Of a stretch of 64,000 nt of DNA, positions 37,661 through 49,611 are shown piece after piece; the stretch's first letter is position 1, and the number at the start of each line of letters is the position of its first letter. Both the position numbers and the translations under genes were made by a program. The DNA is taken from NCBI RefSeq assembly GCF_009730915.1, contig NC_052482.1:248001-312000 (forward strand), written 5' to 3'. This DNA is from Dioscorea cayenensis subsp. rotundata (Eukaryota; Streptophyta; Magnoliopsida; Dioscoreales; Dioscoreaceae). The notes beneath the pieces are model-generated. The model ran no database searches. It saw nothing but the letters and a program-made list of their open reading frames with translations, and had not been told where the DNA came from.

Positions 37661-40600
37661 ATGATGAGGAAGAGAGGGGAGGAGAAGGAGGCGAGCTCGC
37701 GGGGTTTGAGGCTGGGGAAGTACGAGCTTGGGAAGACACTGGGCGAGGGGAACTTCGGCAAGGTGAAGTACGCCCGTTGTGTTAACACCGGACGGAATTT
37801 CGCCGTCAAGATCCTCGATGTCCGCCTCATCCTCTCCCTCAAGATCGCCGATCAGGTTTCCACTACTCCACATCGCTTCCCTGAATACCCATCTTCTCTT
37901 TGTTCTTAAGCTATTCCCTTCTCTCTCTTCTGGTTGGCAGATCAAGCGCGAGATTGGGAGTTTGAAGCTTCTGCGGCATCCCAACATCGTCCGACTCCAC
38001 GAGGTGAGGATTCCTCACGGTTTCTCTGGAGTTTTTCAGGTGTGTTTTGGGAATTCATATCACGCGATGATGGTTGTTCAGATTCTCTGAAGTTTTGGGG
38101 AGGTGTTTTGGGAATATTTTGGGAAAACAGGGATTTTGGGACGACGACGATGATGGTTGTTCGGATTGTCTGGAGGTTTGGGTTTCGGGGTGTTGGGAAT
38201 TTATGTGTGAATGTTTTGGGAAATTAGGGATTTTGGGACGAGGACGACGATGATGGTCCTTGAGATTCTCTGGAATTTTGGGTTTGGTTGGGGTTTCCTC
38301 AAGAGATTCTGGGACGACGACGTTTGTTATGGCCCACCCCTTTCGTCATTTGGACGGTGGCTTGACTGCTGGTGCTGGTCGTCGGTCCCATCTTAATTCA
38401 ATAAGAAGAAGACGCGTGTAAATATGTATATATATATATTGATATACAACGCATGTTCTGCATGAAATTGAGGAGCTGTTACACGTGTGTGTTTGGTTAG
38501 ACATTAAAAGTTGATTTTTTTTTTTTTCTTTTGCATGATTAAAAAAAAAATTTGATTTTCAGGTTTTGGCAAGTAAAAAGAAGATCTGCATGGTCCTTGA
38601 GTATGTGAATGGAGGCGATTTATTGAAGAAAATTGTAAGGAGCTAAAGGCCTTTTATGTTAATGCTATGGTCACTGCTTTTATGATGTCCTTTGTTTGTA
38701 TAGTTTGAGACCCGTGTAGTTAATTTGTTGTTTCGTTGGATGTGTAAGGATTTGAAGGGTAAATTTTCGGAGAATGAAGGTAGGAAGATTTTTCAGCAGT
38801 TGATTGATGCTGTGAGTTACTGTCATGATAGTGGAGTTCTCCATAGAGACTTGAAGGTTTGTTTGGTTTTTATTTATGGTACACTCTTTATTCCTGTCCT
38901 TTAATTTGTCAGCTTGTACTCTGAGACTGTTGTTGTGATTGCTTCATTTCAGGCGGAAAACATTCTCCTTGATTCAAAAGGCAACATAAAGTTATCTGAT
39001 TTTGGTCTCAGTGCATTACATGAACATGCTGGGGTAGGTTTGCAGATGTTGTGGTCTTCTTGGAAGATCAGATCATTGTTTATGGTTTATGATCATATTA
39101 TTGAATTTCGTACAGTTCCTAATTACTATTCCTATATGCATGTAACTTATCAGAATGATGGATTACTGCGTACAACTTGTGGAAGTCCGTGCTATGTTGC
39201 ACCTGAGGTGAGAGTGAGACCTTACGTTATTCTTCTATTAATATTTTTAGAAAAAGTTTTGGTCATGTGCATGCCTATATATCTATCCTATAATGCCCAG
39301 ATGTTCTGACAATTCCTTTTAGATTCTTGCCAACAGGGGGTATGATGGGGCCATTTCAGATATCTGGTCTTGTGGTGTCATCCTGTATTTCATTCTTACT
39401 GGAAAACTTCCATTTAATGATAGAAATCTTGCGGTTCTTTACCAGAAGGTGCCATCTTTTAAACTAATCATAGTTTCCAATGCTTTCTTATTGTTTAAAT
39501 GAGCTCTTTCTTCAATTTAATATGAGACTGTGGGCTTATATATGTTATGCATGAGTCTCAAATGTTATTGTCATCAAGATTGTGAGGTGTCAGTTTGCCC
39601 AATTGTTTAGATATTCAAGGCAGACACTGAGATTCCAGAGTACCTTTCTCCTGGTGCTCAAAACATCATAAGAAAGATTCTTGATCCAAATCCTACTACA
39701 CGAATTAATGTAGCTATGATCAAAGAAGATGAGTGGTTCAGGCAAGATTATATTCCCGTTATTCCCGTTGATGATGAAGATGAAGATTTGAGCATCATTC
39801 ATGTATCCCCCATCAAAGATCAGGTAGAGCAGCAATAGCCTTAAAATTTGTTTCTGCCTGCTAGTCGTTGTGTTGAATTTTATCTGCCTTCTATTATTGA
39901 TAAAACTAAGAGCAATAACATTTATCAGGTGAAGTCCTTTGAAGGAGATGAAAAAGGAATCAAGTCCACCTGCATAAATGCGTTTCACCTGATTGGAATG
40001 TCTTCTTGTTTTGATCTTTCTGGATTATTTGAAGAAGAGGTGGTTCCTTCTGTTAATTTCCTTGTCTTGTGGCCCATGCTTGATCAGATAGTAAAGTACT
40101 CTTTCTAAAAACTTCTTGTTGTTATTCTATAACAGGTTATTTCTGACAGGAAGATTACTTTCATATCCAAATTTTCTCCAAAAGATATATATGAAAAGAT
40201 CGAGGATATGGTTCAAGAAATGGGCTTGCAAGTCCACAAGAGCCAGGGCAAGGTTTGTTAATTAAACAACTTTTTCTACTTTTGATAATGCCTATACTTT
40301 GAAGAGATATATATATATATATATATATATAGATAGATATATTTGTATACGTATATATATGTCTTTTGAAGTATAAAGAAATAGAACTTTATGAAGATAT
40401 AAACTCAATGCTGTTTCTTTTAAGCTTTACATGTGTATATGTATATTTGGAAAATTTGGTAGTCATATGCATCCATGGATCATTCTATGACACAGCTGAA
40501 ATTCATGCAACAAAGCAAAGGTTCATCAAGCCCAAGAAGTCCCGGATCTCTCTCAGTAACTACAGAGGTAAATGTCATTTAAATATTTAATTCCATGTTA

Positions 40601-40909
40601 TTTTATACTAATTATAATTCAAATTCCATATTGAAATATTATATATATTAGGTGTTTGACCTCGGTCAATCTCTGTACATTTTGGTGCTTACAAAGTCAT
40701 TTGGGAACCCTTCATTGTTTAGACAGGTAATTATTTGTTAATGCCACAATTAAACATCATTTTTTTTTTAAAAAAAAAGAAGAGGATAAACAAACCTATA
40801 CATTAATTTCCAAACTAATTTATTTAACAGTTTATCTTTCTTTTTTATTCCTGATATGCAGCTGTGTACAAAGCTAACAGAGATCTTAGAAACTAGAGAA
40901 AGGCATTAG
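37661..40909 (+). CDS. CIPK1: CBL-interacting protein kinase, CIPK1-like
   Basis: A 444-residue Ser/Thr kinase activated by calcium-loaded CBL proteins. Thirteen exons: 37661-37855, 37941-38003, 38563-38634, 38749-38856, 38953-39033, 39154-39207, 39323-39448, 39611-39823, 39929-40039, 40136-40252, 40496-40567, 40652-40726 and 40862-40909; all junctions are in phase 0. Kinase landmarks: GEGNFG (28-33), Lys50, HRDLK with Asp144, DFG at 162-164, activation loop ending [10 protein letters not shown]. The NAF/FISL motif (NAF at 321-323, [19 protein letters not shown]) binds CBLs; a PPI-type phosphatase-binding region follows. [15 protein letters not shown], the acidic IPVDDEDED stretch and the length point to CIPK1. 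Exon 11 must start at 40496: the later AAAG acceptor would break the frame. Differences from the usual family residues: SPC for SPN in the activation loop and GGDLLKKI for GGELFDRI. Confidence 0.93.
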
Positions 40910-42083
40910 TTCTCACTGCGCGCCAGAACTCAATAAATTTCAACCTTTGATGTAAATAGTGCACCTAACTTAAACTTGTACATATAATTTTGATTTTTTT
41001 TATTTGTTTTAAAATGTTGTTCATAAATAAAAAGTAATATGTACCTGCTCCAAAATGAAAGTAAATAGTTCAATAGCTAAATTAATGACAATGCTGAACA
41101 TCACTACTTCATCTTCAATATCATGATGTAACAATTAATCATTGATTGAAAACTATGTATATATCAATTATAATTTACCCAATATATATAATTATTTAAA
41201 TTGAAAATGATAATTAAAAATTACTGTCTAATTAAGTCTGGTCATTAAAAAAATTTTCTTAAAAAAATTATTTTTTAAGGGCAAAATTATGTAAAAATTT
41301 TAACCTTAACCTAAATTAGCATTACTAGTAATCTAGAATAGATTTTTTTTTTTTTTGAGGTCTTGTAATCACTGAGTTTCTTGGTACTATTTGATTATTG
41401 AAAATTTTAATCCATTAATATTACTTGTGCTACAGCTTCAAATGCAATAATATTTTTGGGTACCTTGTAATTTTTGAAAATATTTTTCAATTTCCCATTA
41501 ATAATGTTTATATAAAATATATTTTATCTTTAAATTAACACGGTAGGGGATAACAAATTGCACTAGTTTGACGGTGTGTGTATATATATATATATATAAT
41601 CAAAATATTAACTTTTTAGGTTAATAACTTCTTAGCTTCCATAGGACTTTTATAAAATTTAGTTTTTTTTTTAATTCCAGTATTAAGAAAAACTTAAAAT
41701 TCTCTATAATTCTCGATCATTATGGTAATTCTCAATATAATTAAGGTATAAAGTTTAATTTAAAATATATATAATTTAAAACACTTTCCACTTTTGAAAA
41801 GGGTTTGGCTTGAAAAATTTAAACAAGTTTGTCTTTTGAAAATTATGTTTTATTTTTTTTCTTTCTAAGGAAACAAATATATTTGTTTTCATAATAATAT
41901 CATATAAATCATGATTTATCCATTTATATATTTTTTTTAAAAAAATCATATTCAAACAGTTTAAGATTTTTATGAATAAATGTCCTAAAATAAATATAAA
42001 TCAAAGACCATATATAATTATTACCTATCCATACCATAAATATCTCTCACTGCATTTAATAAAATCAAATACAAATAATAATT

Positions 42084-42114
<31 letters not shown>

Positions 42115-42305
42115 TTAAAAAAATTACAAAATAAAAAAAAAATCTTTCAATATCCCACTCAAACTCAAACTCAAACTTAAATAAATAAATAAATAAATCT
42201 TAAAAATATACTATAATTAAATAAATACCAGTGTCTATATATATATATATATATAAACTCCAAAATCGAAACATATATCGATCTCTTCTCGAAGACAATC
42301 AATCA
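40910..42305. other. AT-rich spacer
   Basis: The start should be the CIPK 3' UTR. The remainder is AT-rich with several TA and poly-A/T tracts and no gene. Near 42240-42300 lies the likely leader of the next small gene. Confidence 0.6.
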
Positions 42306-42668
42306 ATGGCGAGCATTAGCTTTAGATTCAAAGACGGCGAGCCAACCCTAGAGCTCCGGCGATCGTCGAACGAGCAATGGACGGAGCACAGGTACACTGA
42401 CGAGGATTGGATCGTCACCGATTGGCGGACGTTGCCGGGGATGGATCGGATGGTTTTTGTGACGACGAGTCATGAGAAAGTCGGCGTGGTGGAGCTGATG
42501 CCGGAGGTGAAGGCTACGGTGCTGGAGGCTGACGTCTGTGATGATCCTTACACTGGTGTTACAGTGTACTTCGCCGATGTCTACGATGATGTTGAGAATG
42601 AGATCGCCGGCGTCGTCTTCTCCGTTGAACGTGATCAGAGGATTGTGAAGCTTGAACGCATGTTTTGA
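42306..42668 (+). CDS. hypothetical 120-residue acidic protein
   Basis: A single uninterrupted frame from the ATG at 42306 to the TGA at 42666-42668. I do not recognise the family. The product is rich in Glu and Asp, has no signal peptide or membrane helix, and contains WTEHRYTDEDWIVTDW, DRMVFVTTSHEKVGVVELM and a C-terminal VVFSVERDQRIVKLERMF. Alternating charged and hydrophobic residues suggest a small beta-rich domain. The frame is clearly richer in G+C than its flanks, with third positions biased to G and C, which argues that it is real. An alternative is a remnant exon of a larger gene, but no neighbour exon is seen. Confidence 0.6.
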   Translation: MASISFRFKDGEPTLELRRSSNEQWTEHRYTDEDWIVTDWRTLPGMDRMVFVTTSHEKVGVVELMPEVKATVLEADVCDDPYTGVTVYFADVYDDVENEIAGVVFSVERDQRIVKLERMF

Positions 42669-44400
42669 TGCTTTTATTCCCTAATTTATATATATATATA
42701 GTGTGTGTTTCTTGTAGTGCAAGTAGGGTTTTTATTTATAGAAAACCCCCTCGAATTTATAGTATTTTAAGGATTGTCTTTGTTTATATATATACATATA
42801 TATGGTTTGTTAATTTTGTTGTGAAGTGTTGTGGTATAATTAATGAGAATTTTATGTATTAATGAAGTACTGTGTTATGTTTTTGGTTTGGTAATTTGAT
42901 GGATGTGTACTTGAGATTGAAAGGTCTCGAGTTTGAGTTTTTTATATTACAATTCATTTTTTAGATCTTTTGTGAGAATTTTGTGTGAGATTAAATATCT
43001 CTCGTTCTTTCTTCCATGAGTGCATGATGGGGTGTCATCCTTTGGAGATCAGTCAAGCTATCATAATTGGTGTTTCTCCGTATCTATTTGTTTTTTACTT
43101 TATAGTTTATCGACTTTGTAATAAAAAAAATTATAAACAAAAAGGGAGAAGAAAAATATATATGGAGGAGTTTGAAAGAGAAATTATGGATGTTTATTAA
43201 GTTGTTAATGTCTTTAATCGTGATTATTATTATTATTAAAGTAAATTTTTTTAAAAATAAAACTTTTGAGAGATTTGTGGTGTTTATTTTTTCTTATAAA
43301 TAGATATTTGTCAATTCTACTACAAATATTGAGAGAATGATTGGTTATTATTGAGATTTTGAAGCCATGACTTGTCCTAAATTTTTTTTTTATTACAATT
43401 TTGTAATTTATTGAAAATTCTACTACAAATATTGAGAGAATGATTGGCTTATTTATAAATATTATTTATTTATTATTTATTATTTTTATTTTTTTGAGAA
43501 TTATGGGCCAGTCATAAGCAGGGTTAACTTTCGACATTTAGTAGAGAACAGAAAGAAATAACAACGGCTTTATCATAAGGGTGATCGATCTATTATGAAA
43601 ATAATAGTTATGATAAGTTTTGTGATTTTTTTTAAATTTAATTCAAAACTCATAAAATTAATGTGCTAATAAATAGTGATGTTTTAGAAAATAAATACGA
43701 TGATAGGTTTTTGTCGTTTATTTGTTTCAAAACTGATGGAAATAACATTAACGAATACGACAAAAAAAAGTTTGATTATTTAATAATTTATTTTAAATAT
43801 TCATGATCTACGATCTGCTTTATCTTTTATTTATTCCATAATTGATGAAAATAACGTTAACGAATAAGACAAAAAAAAATTTGATCATTTAATGAAAAAT
43901 TTTATTTAAAATAATCATGATCTACAATAAGTTTTGTCATTCTTTTGAAAATTTAATTCTAAATTCTTAAAATTAACTTGTTAATTAATAATGATGTCTA
44001 AGAAAATAAATAAATTCGATAAAAAAAAAATTCAAGCATTTAATAAAAAAATTTATTTAAAATATTTATGATCAAGACAAATTAAAGAATGTACTAAATT
44101 GTCAATTAAATCCAAACCTCATGACCATAAAACCTTATGACTAATTAGAAATAAAAAAAAAATATTAAATTTTTTCATTTCATGATAAAAATAATTCTAA
44201 AGTCCATCAATGATTACCATCTTTGCAATAAAAAAGTCTTAGTATTTTCTTATTATTCCAATGTTAACATTAACTCCAAAGTATTACCAAATTACATATT
44301 CACTATAAATAAAAGAATAAAGCCTTGAAGTGGAGAAGAAGTCCAAACCCATGGGCCCTTTCAAAGCTTGAGAAATCTTCAAACAAGTCTCAGTCTAACA
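42669..44400. other. AT-rich spacer with degenerate tandem repeats
   Basis: After the short 3' UTR of the hypothetical gene the DNA is AT-rich. There are no genes. It includes a 31-base sequence repeated at about 43315 and 43418 (ending ATTGAGAGAATGATTGG), a GGTCTCGAGTTTGAG stretch near 42922 that resembles a tRNA B box, and a degenerate repeat array at 43600-44085. Confidence 0.55.
43600..44085. repeat. degenerate tandem array, unit about 100-130 bp
   Basis: Three to four diverged units share blocks such as AACGAATACGACAAAAAA, TTTGATTATTTAAT, AATATTCATGATCTACRA and ATAAGTTTTGTSATT in the same order. Boundaries are approximate. Confidence 0.55.
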
Positions 44401-44404
44401 AGAA

Positions 44405-44561
44405 AGAGTACAACTTGTTGTACAAATTGTAACAGTACTACAACCTCTCAATCTGATAGTACAACTGATAAGTTTTCAAACAGCAAAACATGAGGTACTG
44501 CAGCAAGAGAGAAGTACCACACTTAATAATCTCTATGCTCTAATAATCCTTTCTATATAAA
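44405..44561 (+). promoter_or_regulatory. MIR408 promoter: six GTAC copper-response cores and a TATA box
   Basis: GTAC occurs six times within 110 bp: 44408-44411, 44420-44423, 44435-44438, 44459-44462, 44495-44498 and 44514-44517. The second is the centre of the palindrome TTGTACAA. A TATA box, TATATAAA, lies at 44554-44561, about 75 bases before the hairpin. GTAC is the core bound by the copper-sensing factor SPL7, which activates MIR408 and other genes under copper shortage. A six-fold cluster is far above what chance gives in such DNA (about one GTAC per 256 bases at even composition, fewer in AT-rich DNA). Confidence 0.8.
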
Positions 44562-44615
44562 CACATAATAATGGGATGGTGTTTTATAGCTGCATTGAAA
44601 TCAAAGTTTTGATGA

Positions 44616-44740
44616 AGAATGAGAAGAGCACAAAGACAGGGATGAGGTTGAGCATGAGATGGATTCATCAACATGAAACATCAAATTTATTAACTGTTGA
44701 TGTTCCTCCCATGCACTGCCTCTTCCCTGGCTCATTCTCT
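44616..44740 (+). ncRNA. MIR408: MIR408 precursor (miR408-5p and miR408-3p)
   Basis: The 3' arm carries the 21-nt mature miR408 at 44711-44731 (ATGCACTGCC...CCCTGGC), identical to the conserved plant form as I recall it. The 5' arm carries the matching star strand at 44636-44656 (ACAGGGATGAGG...GCATG). The two pair with about three mismatches and leave the usual 2-nt 3' overhangs. Pairing extends below the duplex (AGAATGAG with CTCATTCT) and within the loop (CATCAACA with TGTTGATG). miR408 silences mRNAs of copper proteins, chiefly plantacyanin and laccases, to save copper for plastocyanin. The primary transcript probably starts near 44585. A frame crossing this region at 44576-44791 is incidental. 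Confidence 0.95.
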
Positions 44741-45797
44741 TTTCTTTCATCCTTTTACTTGATTTCATTGGTTCCATATTTCCCCCTTTGATGATGATAA
44801 ACAGATATAATTAATTGTCAAAGAGCATAGCAGCAATTCAGAGCATGATTCAATCTGGTTCAATGGATCTTTAATTCTTGGGAAAAAAAAAAAAAATTGT
44901 TGTTTCATGTTCTTAATTATAGTAATGCAGATTGAGTTTTATTGAACTGCTGACTTGGTTTATGACATTCTCTGTTTGCTTTTGTTTTTCTGAACAGGAA
45001 TGGTGATATGGTTGATAAATAAAGAGAAGGAAATTAAAATTGCTGAATAGAGTGAAGTTCATCCTCTTTGTGTTGTGAAATGTAATTGTTTTTTTTTTTT
45101 GGAGAAAATTGTTGAAATATCTCCACATGTATTTGATTGAATTACTTCTTTTGATCTCAGTTATCAATGATTTAATTATAAATAATTATATATATATATA
45201 TATATAGTCTCTGTTTTCAAAGTTTTAGGGGGTGTTTGGTTAGTGAGCAATCACCAACTAACATGAAGTTATACCACCAGCTCTTATAAAAAATTAATTA
45301 ATTATTTAACTGTATTATTTATCAAATATTTTTTTTAAAAAAAGATATAATATTAATATATGCTTATATTTACTAAAGAAATTATACTTAAAACTAGCAT
45401 TCACATAAATCAAAAATTTATTTTTAAATTATAAAACTCCAATCAAAATCAAACAAAAAAATAAAATTAAAAAACAACAGACAAATAAAGAAGAAGCACA
45501 ACAACAGTAATTTGCATTAATTGGAGACTCTACCATTGATGTAGATATTCTGAAAGTGGGTGTAAGTCAAACTTATACAAAAAAATAAAAATAAAAAAAA
45601 AGGCAATTATTCAGACATTGTTCTCCAGTTACAAGAAAAATGGAGCTAATCTTCTAAGGCCAATAAGAGGCCAACCATTTGATGATCCTGCTGTATCAAG
45701 AAATTGTGATCAAAACTTGGAACAACTTGAATCAAAATTCTCAATTTACTCCATTTCAAGAATGAAATTTCTCTCAAGACTTCAAAAGGGAGATGGC
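44741..45797. other. spacer between MIR408 and the ribosomal protein gene
   Basis: No gene is supported. The left part may belong to the MIR408 primary transcript. The right part (about 45500-45797) is probably the 3' UTR of the uL3m gene on the minus strand. Confidence 0.5.
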
Positions 45798-48687
45798 TTA
45801 ATCAGTCACCATGAAAGGATCAATTTCACCAAGATCAGCAACTAAAGGTTCCAATTCAGATGTTTCCTCACCCTCTGGAATAAAATGCGTCGGAAATGGT
45901 AGCTTCGAACTGTCTGGTTTCGCGTAGACAGCATCCTTGATGAAAACAAAGTTCCCTTCAGCACCTGGAACCTATGAGAAATCACAGAGAAATCAGTTAG
46001 CATGAGAAAACTGTTGTAAGTGTTAAAACTTTTGAAGGTATTGACAGATTTGAGTTAACTTACCTGGCCTTTAACCCACATCAAATTTCTCCCAGGTTCT
46101 ATTTTGTAAACCCAAACATTCTTCACTGTGCATTGCTTCCCACCCATGCGTCCAGGCATTTTCTTGCCTTTAAAAACCTACATATACAAGACATCATAAA
46201 ATCAATGACACCCATTTTCTTCCCTCTAAACAGAAGTGCAATCCTATAAAATATGAGAATACATTCAGAAGGTAGTTAATAAGAAAAAAAGGAGTTTGGT
46301 ACACAAGTTTTCTAATGGACTTATCACATTATCCTATCAAGTAAATCAATACTTTATCATCAGAATATTCCATAAACCCACAAATTATACATATAGGAAT
46401 GAAATATAGATAATTACTAGGCAGATTTTTTCAAGTAAATACATATCAAAAGATCGCTTAAGATGATGAAGCACTAGTCTAATAAAAACATGTAAATGCT
46501 AAAGACTGAAACAAACCAATCAGAAAGTTTTTTTTTAAACTGGTAGCTTATATGAATTAAAAATCATAGCCCGCCCACAATTTATATCAAGCCTGGTCAC
46601 TAAGAAATAACTAGCAAACTATATTAGTGAAAGGAAATGCAACAATAAAACTGTTAAACTGGACAGGGCTCTGATGTACCCTTCCAGGAGCATCTCTTTG
46701 CCCAGTGGAGCCTATACTTCGATGTGATAGTGATGCACCATGTGATGCAGGCATTCCAGAAAACCCCCACCTCTTCATTCCACCCTATAAAAAGCAAACA
46801 CATATCGTATGAAATATGCACTGGAGGTTTATAGTGTCTGAGAGCAAATAAAAAAGCATGTCAAACATCATAAGAAGTCAAACAATACACGAAATTAGAA
46901 GTTCAAACTTGATGGGGGAAGGCAATATCAGATGACACATCAGCTACACTGTGAGATGAAGGGGTAATAATAGAGGAACAAAAATTAGTTTTCACTCAAA
47001 GCTTCAAAAAGAATGATAAGTTGCTGAATGAACACCAAGTTAGTGTGATTTAAATTCTCTTCATAAGTTGTATTTCACAAAAAAAAACTACAAACTAGCA
47101 TTTGAAAATTAACTCACCAAGCATGCTAACATTTTGTCTGAATAAATGGAAAAATCAATAGCAAAAATCACATTAAGTTTGCTGGTTTATCATAAAGCAT
47201 TCCAAATGAGGACTCAAATTTGTCCTTAATCACAATTAGAATTTAGACAAGCTGTTCATGTTCTTCATAATTAATTTTGTACTTTCAAATCATCAGTATT
47301 CCAACTCCGTAATATCTAAAACCTGAGATTTAATGTGAATTTGTTTTTAGACTATATTTTTATTGTAATTTGTTCACAAAAATAAAGTAACAAGAATAAG
47401 TAGATCACTGTAGTTCCTTTCTCAACACTCTATTCAAAAACAAAGAAAGAATAACTTAAAAAGAATCCTAATTATGTAAATGCAATGCATAATTGGGAGT
47501 GGAGCTACCTGAAAACCTTTACCCATTGTGATACCCGTCACATCAACATACTGGCCTGGAATGAAATGGCGAACAGTAATCGGAGTCCCAACTGGAAGAA
47601 GCGCATCTTCAGTCACGGGGAATTCTCTCAACTTCCTCTTCAATGGAACCCCCTGTGCTCTGTAATGACCCACCTCAGGTTTTCTTAAATGCTTCTCCTT
47701 CTTTTGCCCAGCCCCAATCTAACTAACACCACAACAAAATCACAGGTCATAATTACAACTAAAACACATACAACAATTACCTTTCATGAAATTGAAAATA
47801 GTACATCAAATTCCAAATTATATACTCAAAGGCTTTCCATATCAATCAAAGGCAACCATGTCAATCACTTAAACAACTATGACCAACAGTTCTTCAATCA
47901 ATATAATAACAGAAACTAAAACTACATAATCAAATATCCCATTTTGATGTGTCCATACGCACAAGTATATTTCTACAAGAACAAAAAGATCAAAGTTCTT
48001 GAGCGGCTAAATAAAGGAGACACGCATGAATCACCAATACTCCATAGCAAACAGATAATAATTAGGAAAAAAAAAGGTGAATTTTTGTGAGAGTCTTAAA
48101 TATTATGACATGATTCAATCAGCAAGGTGATCAAAGAAAACCATTTAATCATAATTCTGGTTCTACAATAATAAAATACCCATACAGTATACAACAAATG
48201 AGGCATTCAAATTTTTAAAATATTAGAAAAGCTTTCAAATTTTTTGTTTTCCCGAAATAAAACGTTAATGATCTAAAGATCCAGAGAAGCACAAGACCGA
48301 GGCAGCTCCAAAGAAGAATGGAACACTGCAATCTGATAAAAAAGAAAGCTTTCATACCTGCAAGGCGGTGGTACAGTCCTTGTCGGGGGTCTTCACCTGG
48401 CATACAACATTATCATCGATCCACAACACTGTGATTGGAATCCTAGCACCCCACTTGTCCCAAAGCGCCGTCATTCCACACTTGATCCCGATCACCCCAG
48501 TCCTCTTAGAATCCGGCCGCATAACTCTAGGTTTCGCCTCTATTATCCTTCCCCCAAAAGAGCCCTCGACCTCATCATCTCCTCCAGCGAGTAATGTCTC
48601 CGCGCTAAACCATCGGCTGAAGAGCGCCGGCGAGGGTTTGGCGGAGAGGGAGAGGCGAAAGAGGAGGCCTCTCGACGCGGCTGACAT
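45798..48687 (-). CDS. mitochondrial large-subunit ribosomal protein uL3 (L3)
   Basis: Five exons, read leftward (48687-48358, 47718-47509, 46784-46680, 46177-46064, 45971-45798), give 310 residues. The N-terminus ([19 protein letters not shown]...) is rich in Arg and Ser without acids, as in mitochondrial presequences. The uL3 core follows with [77 protein letters not shown] and [20 protein letters not shown]. The C-terminal extension ends [17 protein letters not shown], which I associate with the mitochondrial rather than the plastid or cytosolic form. The product binds 23S-type rRNA near the peptidyl-transferase centre. The start chosen is the first ATG in the frame. The gene is head-to-head with the Cys-rich protein gene. 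Confidence 0.93.
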
Positions 48688-49270
48688 GGAGATCAACACG
48701 ACGGGGCGGAGGGGTTCAGATGGAGTGCATAGTGATGGAGATGGTTGTGGGTGGGGAGTGGAAGGGAGAGGTCGAGAGATCGGCGGCGATGGAGAAGGGT
48801 TTTAGAGACGAAGAATGAAAAGCTCGGCGACGGCGCGGAATGTAGGGTTTTAGCGGCCTTCGAGCATTCCATGAATATTTACTAAACTGCCACTGAGTTT
48901 TACTGGGCCGGGCCTTGTATATAATTAGTTTATAAAAAAGAATTAAAATAAAATTTTAAAAAAAAATCATAAAATATTTACTTGAAATTTTATCTAATTA
49001 TGATTGGTATAATAAAGATATAATAAATAAATAAAAGAGAAAATTTTGCTGAGATATACACATATTTATCAAATCTGAATTTGTACTAGTTTTTTAAATA
49101 AAAAATAAAAAAATAAAAACGCTCAACTCTGTTTTGATTCTTTGTTGTTTTTTCTTTTGTTTTTATCTGTTGGTTATTGGTATATATTTATTTTGTTTAA
49201 TATATATGGTTTATTTATTTTTTTTTAAAAATTAAATAAGTTATTTATTTAAAAGAAACTTTACAAATTT

Positions 49271-49308
<38 letters not shown>

Positions 49309-49611
49309 TAAATTGAAAAATAGAGGAGGGGTGGATCGGGAGCCGTTTGAAGCGATAAAAATAGAAGCCCTAAAAAAGCGCGAGAACGCGAGAGAAAGAG
49401 AGAGAGAGAGAGAGTGGGAAAAAGAAATCCGAAATTTTTCTCTAAAAATTCCTCAAATTTCTCGTCAACATAGTGACGAGAAACCCTAACCTTCTTCTCC
49501 AAACCCTAGTTTTAGGGTTTCTTTCACTCCCGACCCAAACCTTCATCGCAGCACCGTTCTCCGAAGACCTAGGGTTTCTGTCTTTCTCTTTCTCTCGGAT
49601 GCCCACCGGCC
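48688..49611. promoter_or_regulatory. shared upstream region of uL3m (-) and the Cys-rich gene (+)
   Basis: About 920 bp separate the two start codons. On the uL3m side there is a telo-box (TAGGGTTT, 48843-48850) and a site II element (TGGGCC, 48904-48909), a pairing common in plant genes for ribosome and mitochondrial biogenesis. The middle is AT-rich with a (TA)n tract (49279-49303). On the Cys-rich gene side a (GA)n tract (49396-49415) and several telo-boxes lie in the leader (AAACCCTA at 49481-49488 and 49501-49508, TTAGGGTTT at 49512-49520, TAGGGTTT at 49571-49578). Confidence 0.55.

Noticed and set aside
40366-40590. Frame across CIPK exon 11 using the acceptor AAAG at about 40520
   Set aside because: That choice breaks the frame to exon 12. 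The acceptor CACAG at 40495 gives ...[14 protein letters not shown], which fits CIPK1.
44576-44791. 71-codon frame overlapping the MIR408 hairpin
   Set aside because: The hairpin with conserved mature and star sequences explains the conservation; the peptide has no recognisable feature.
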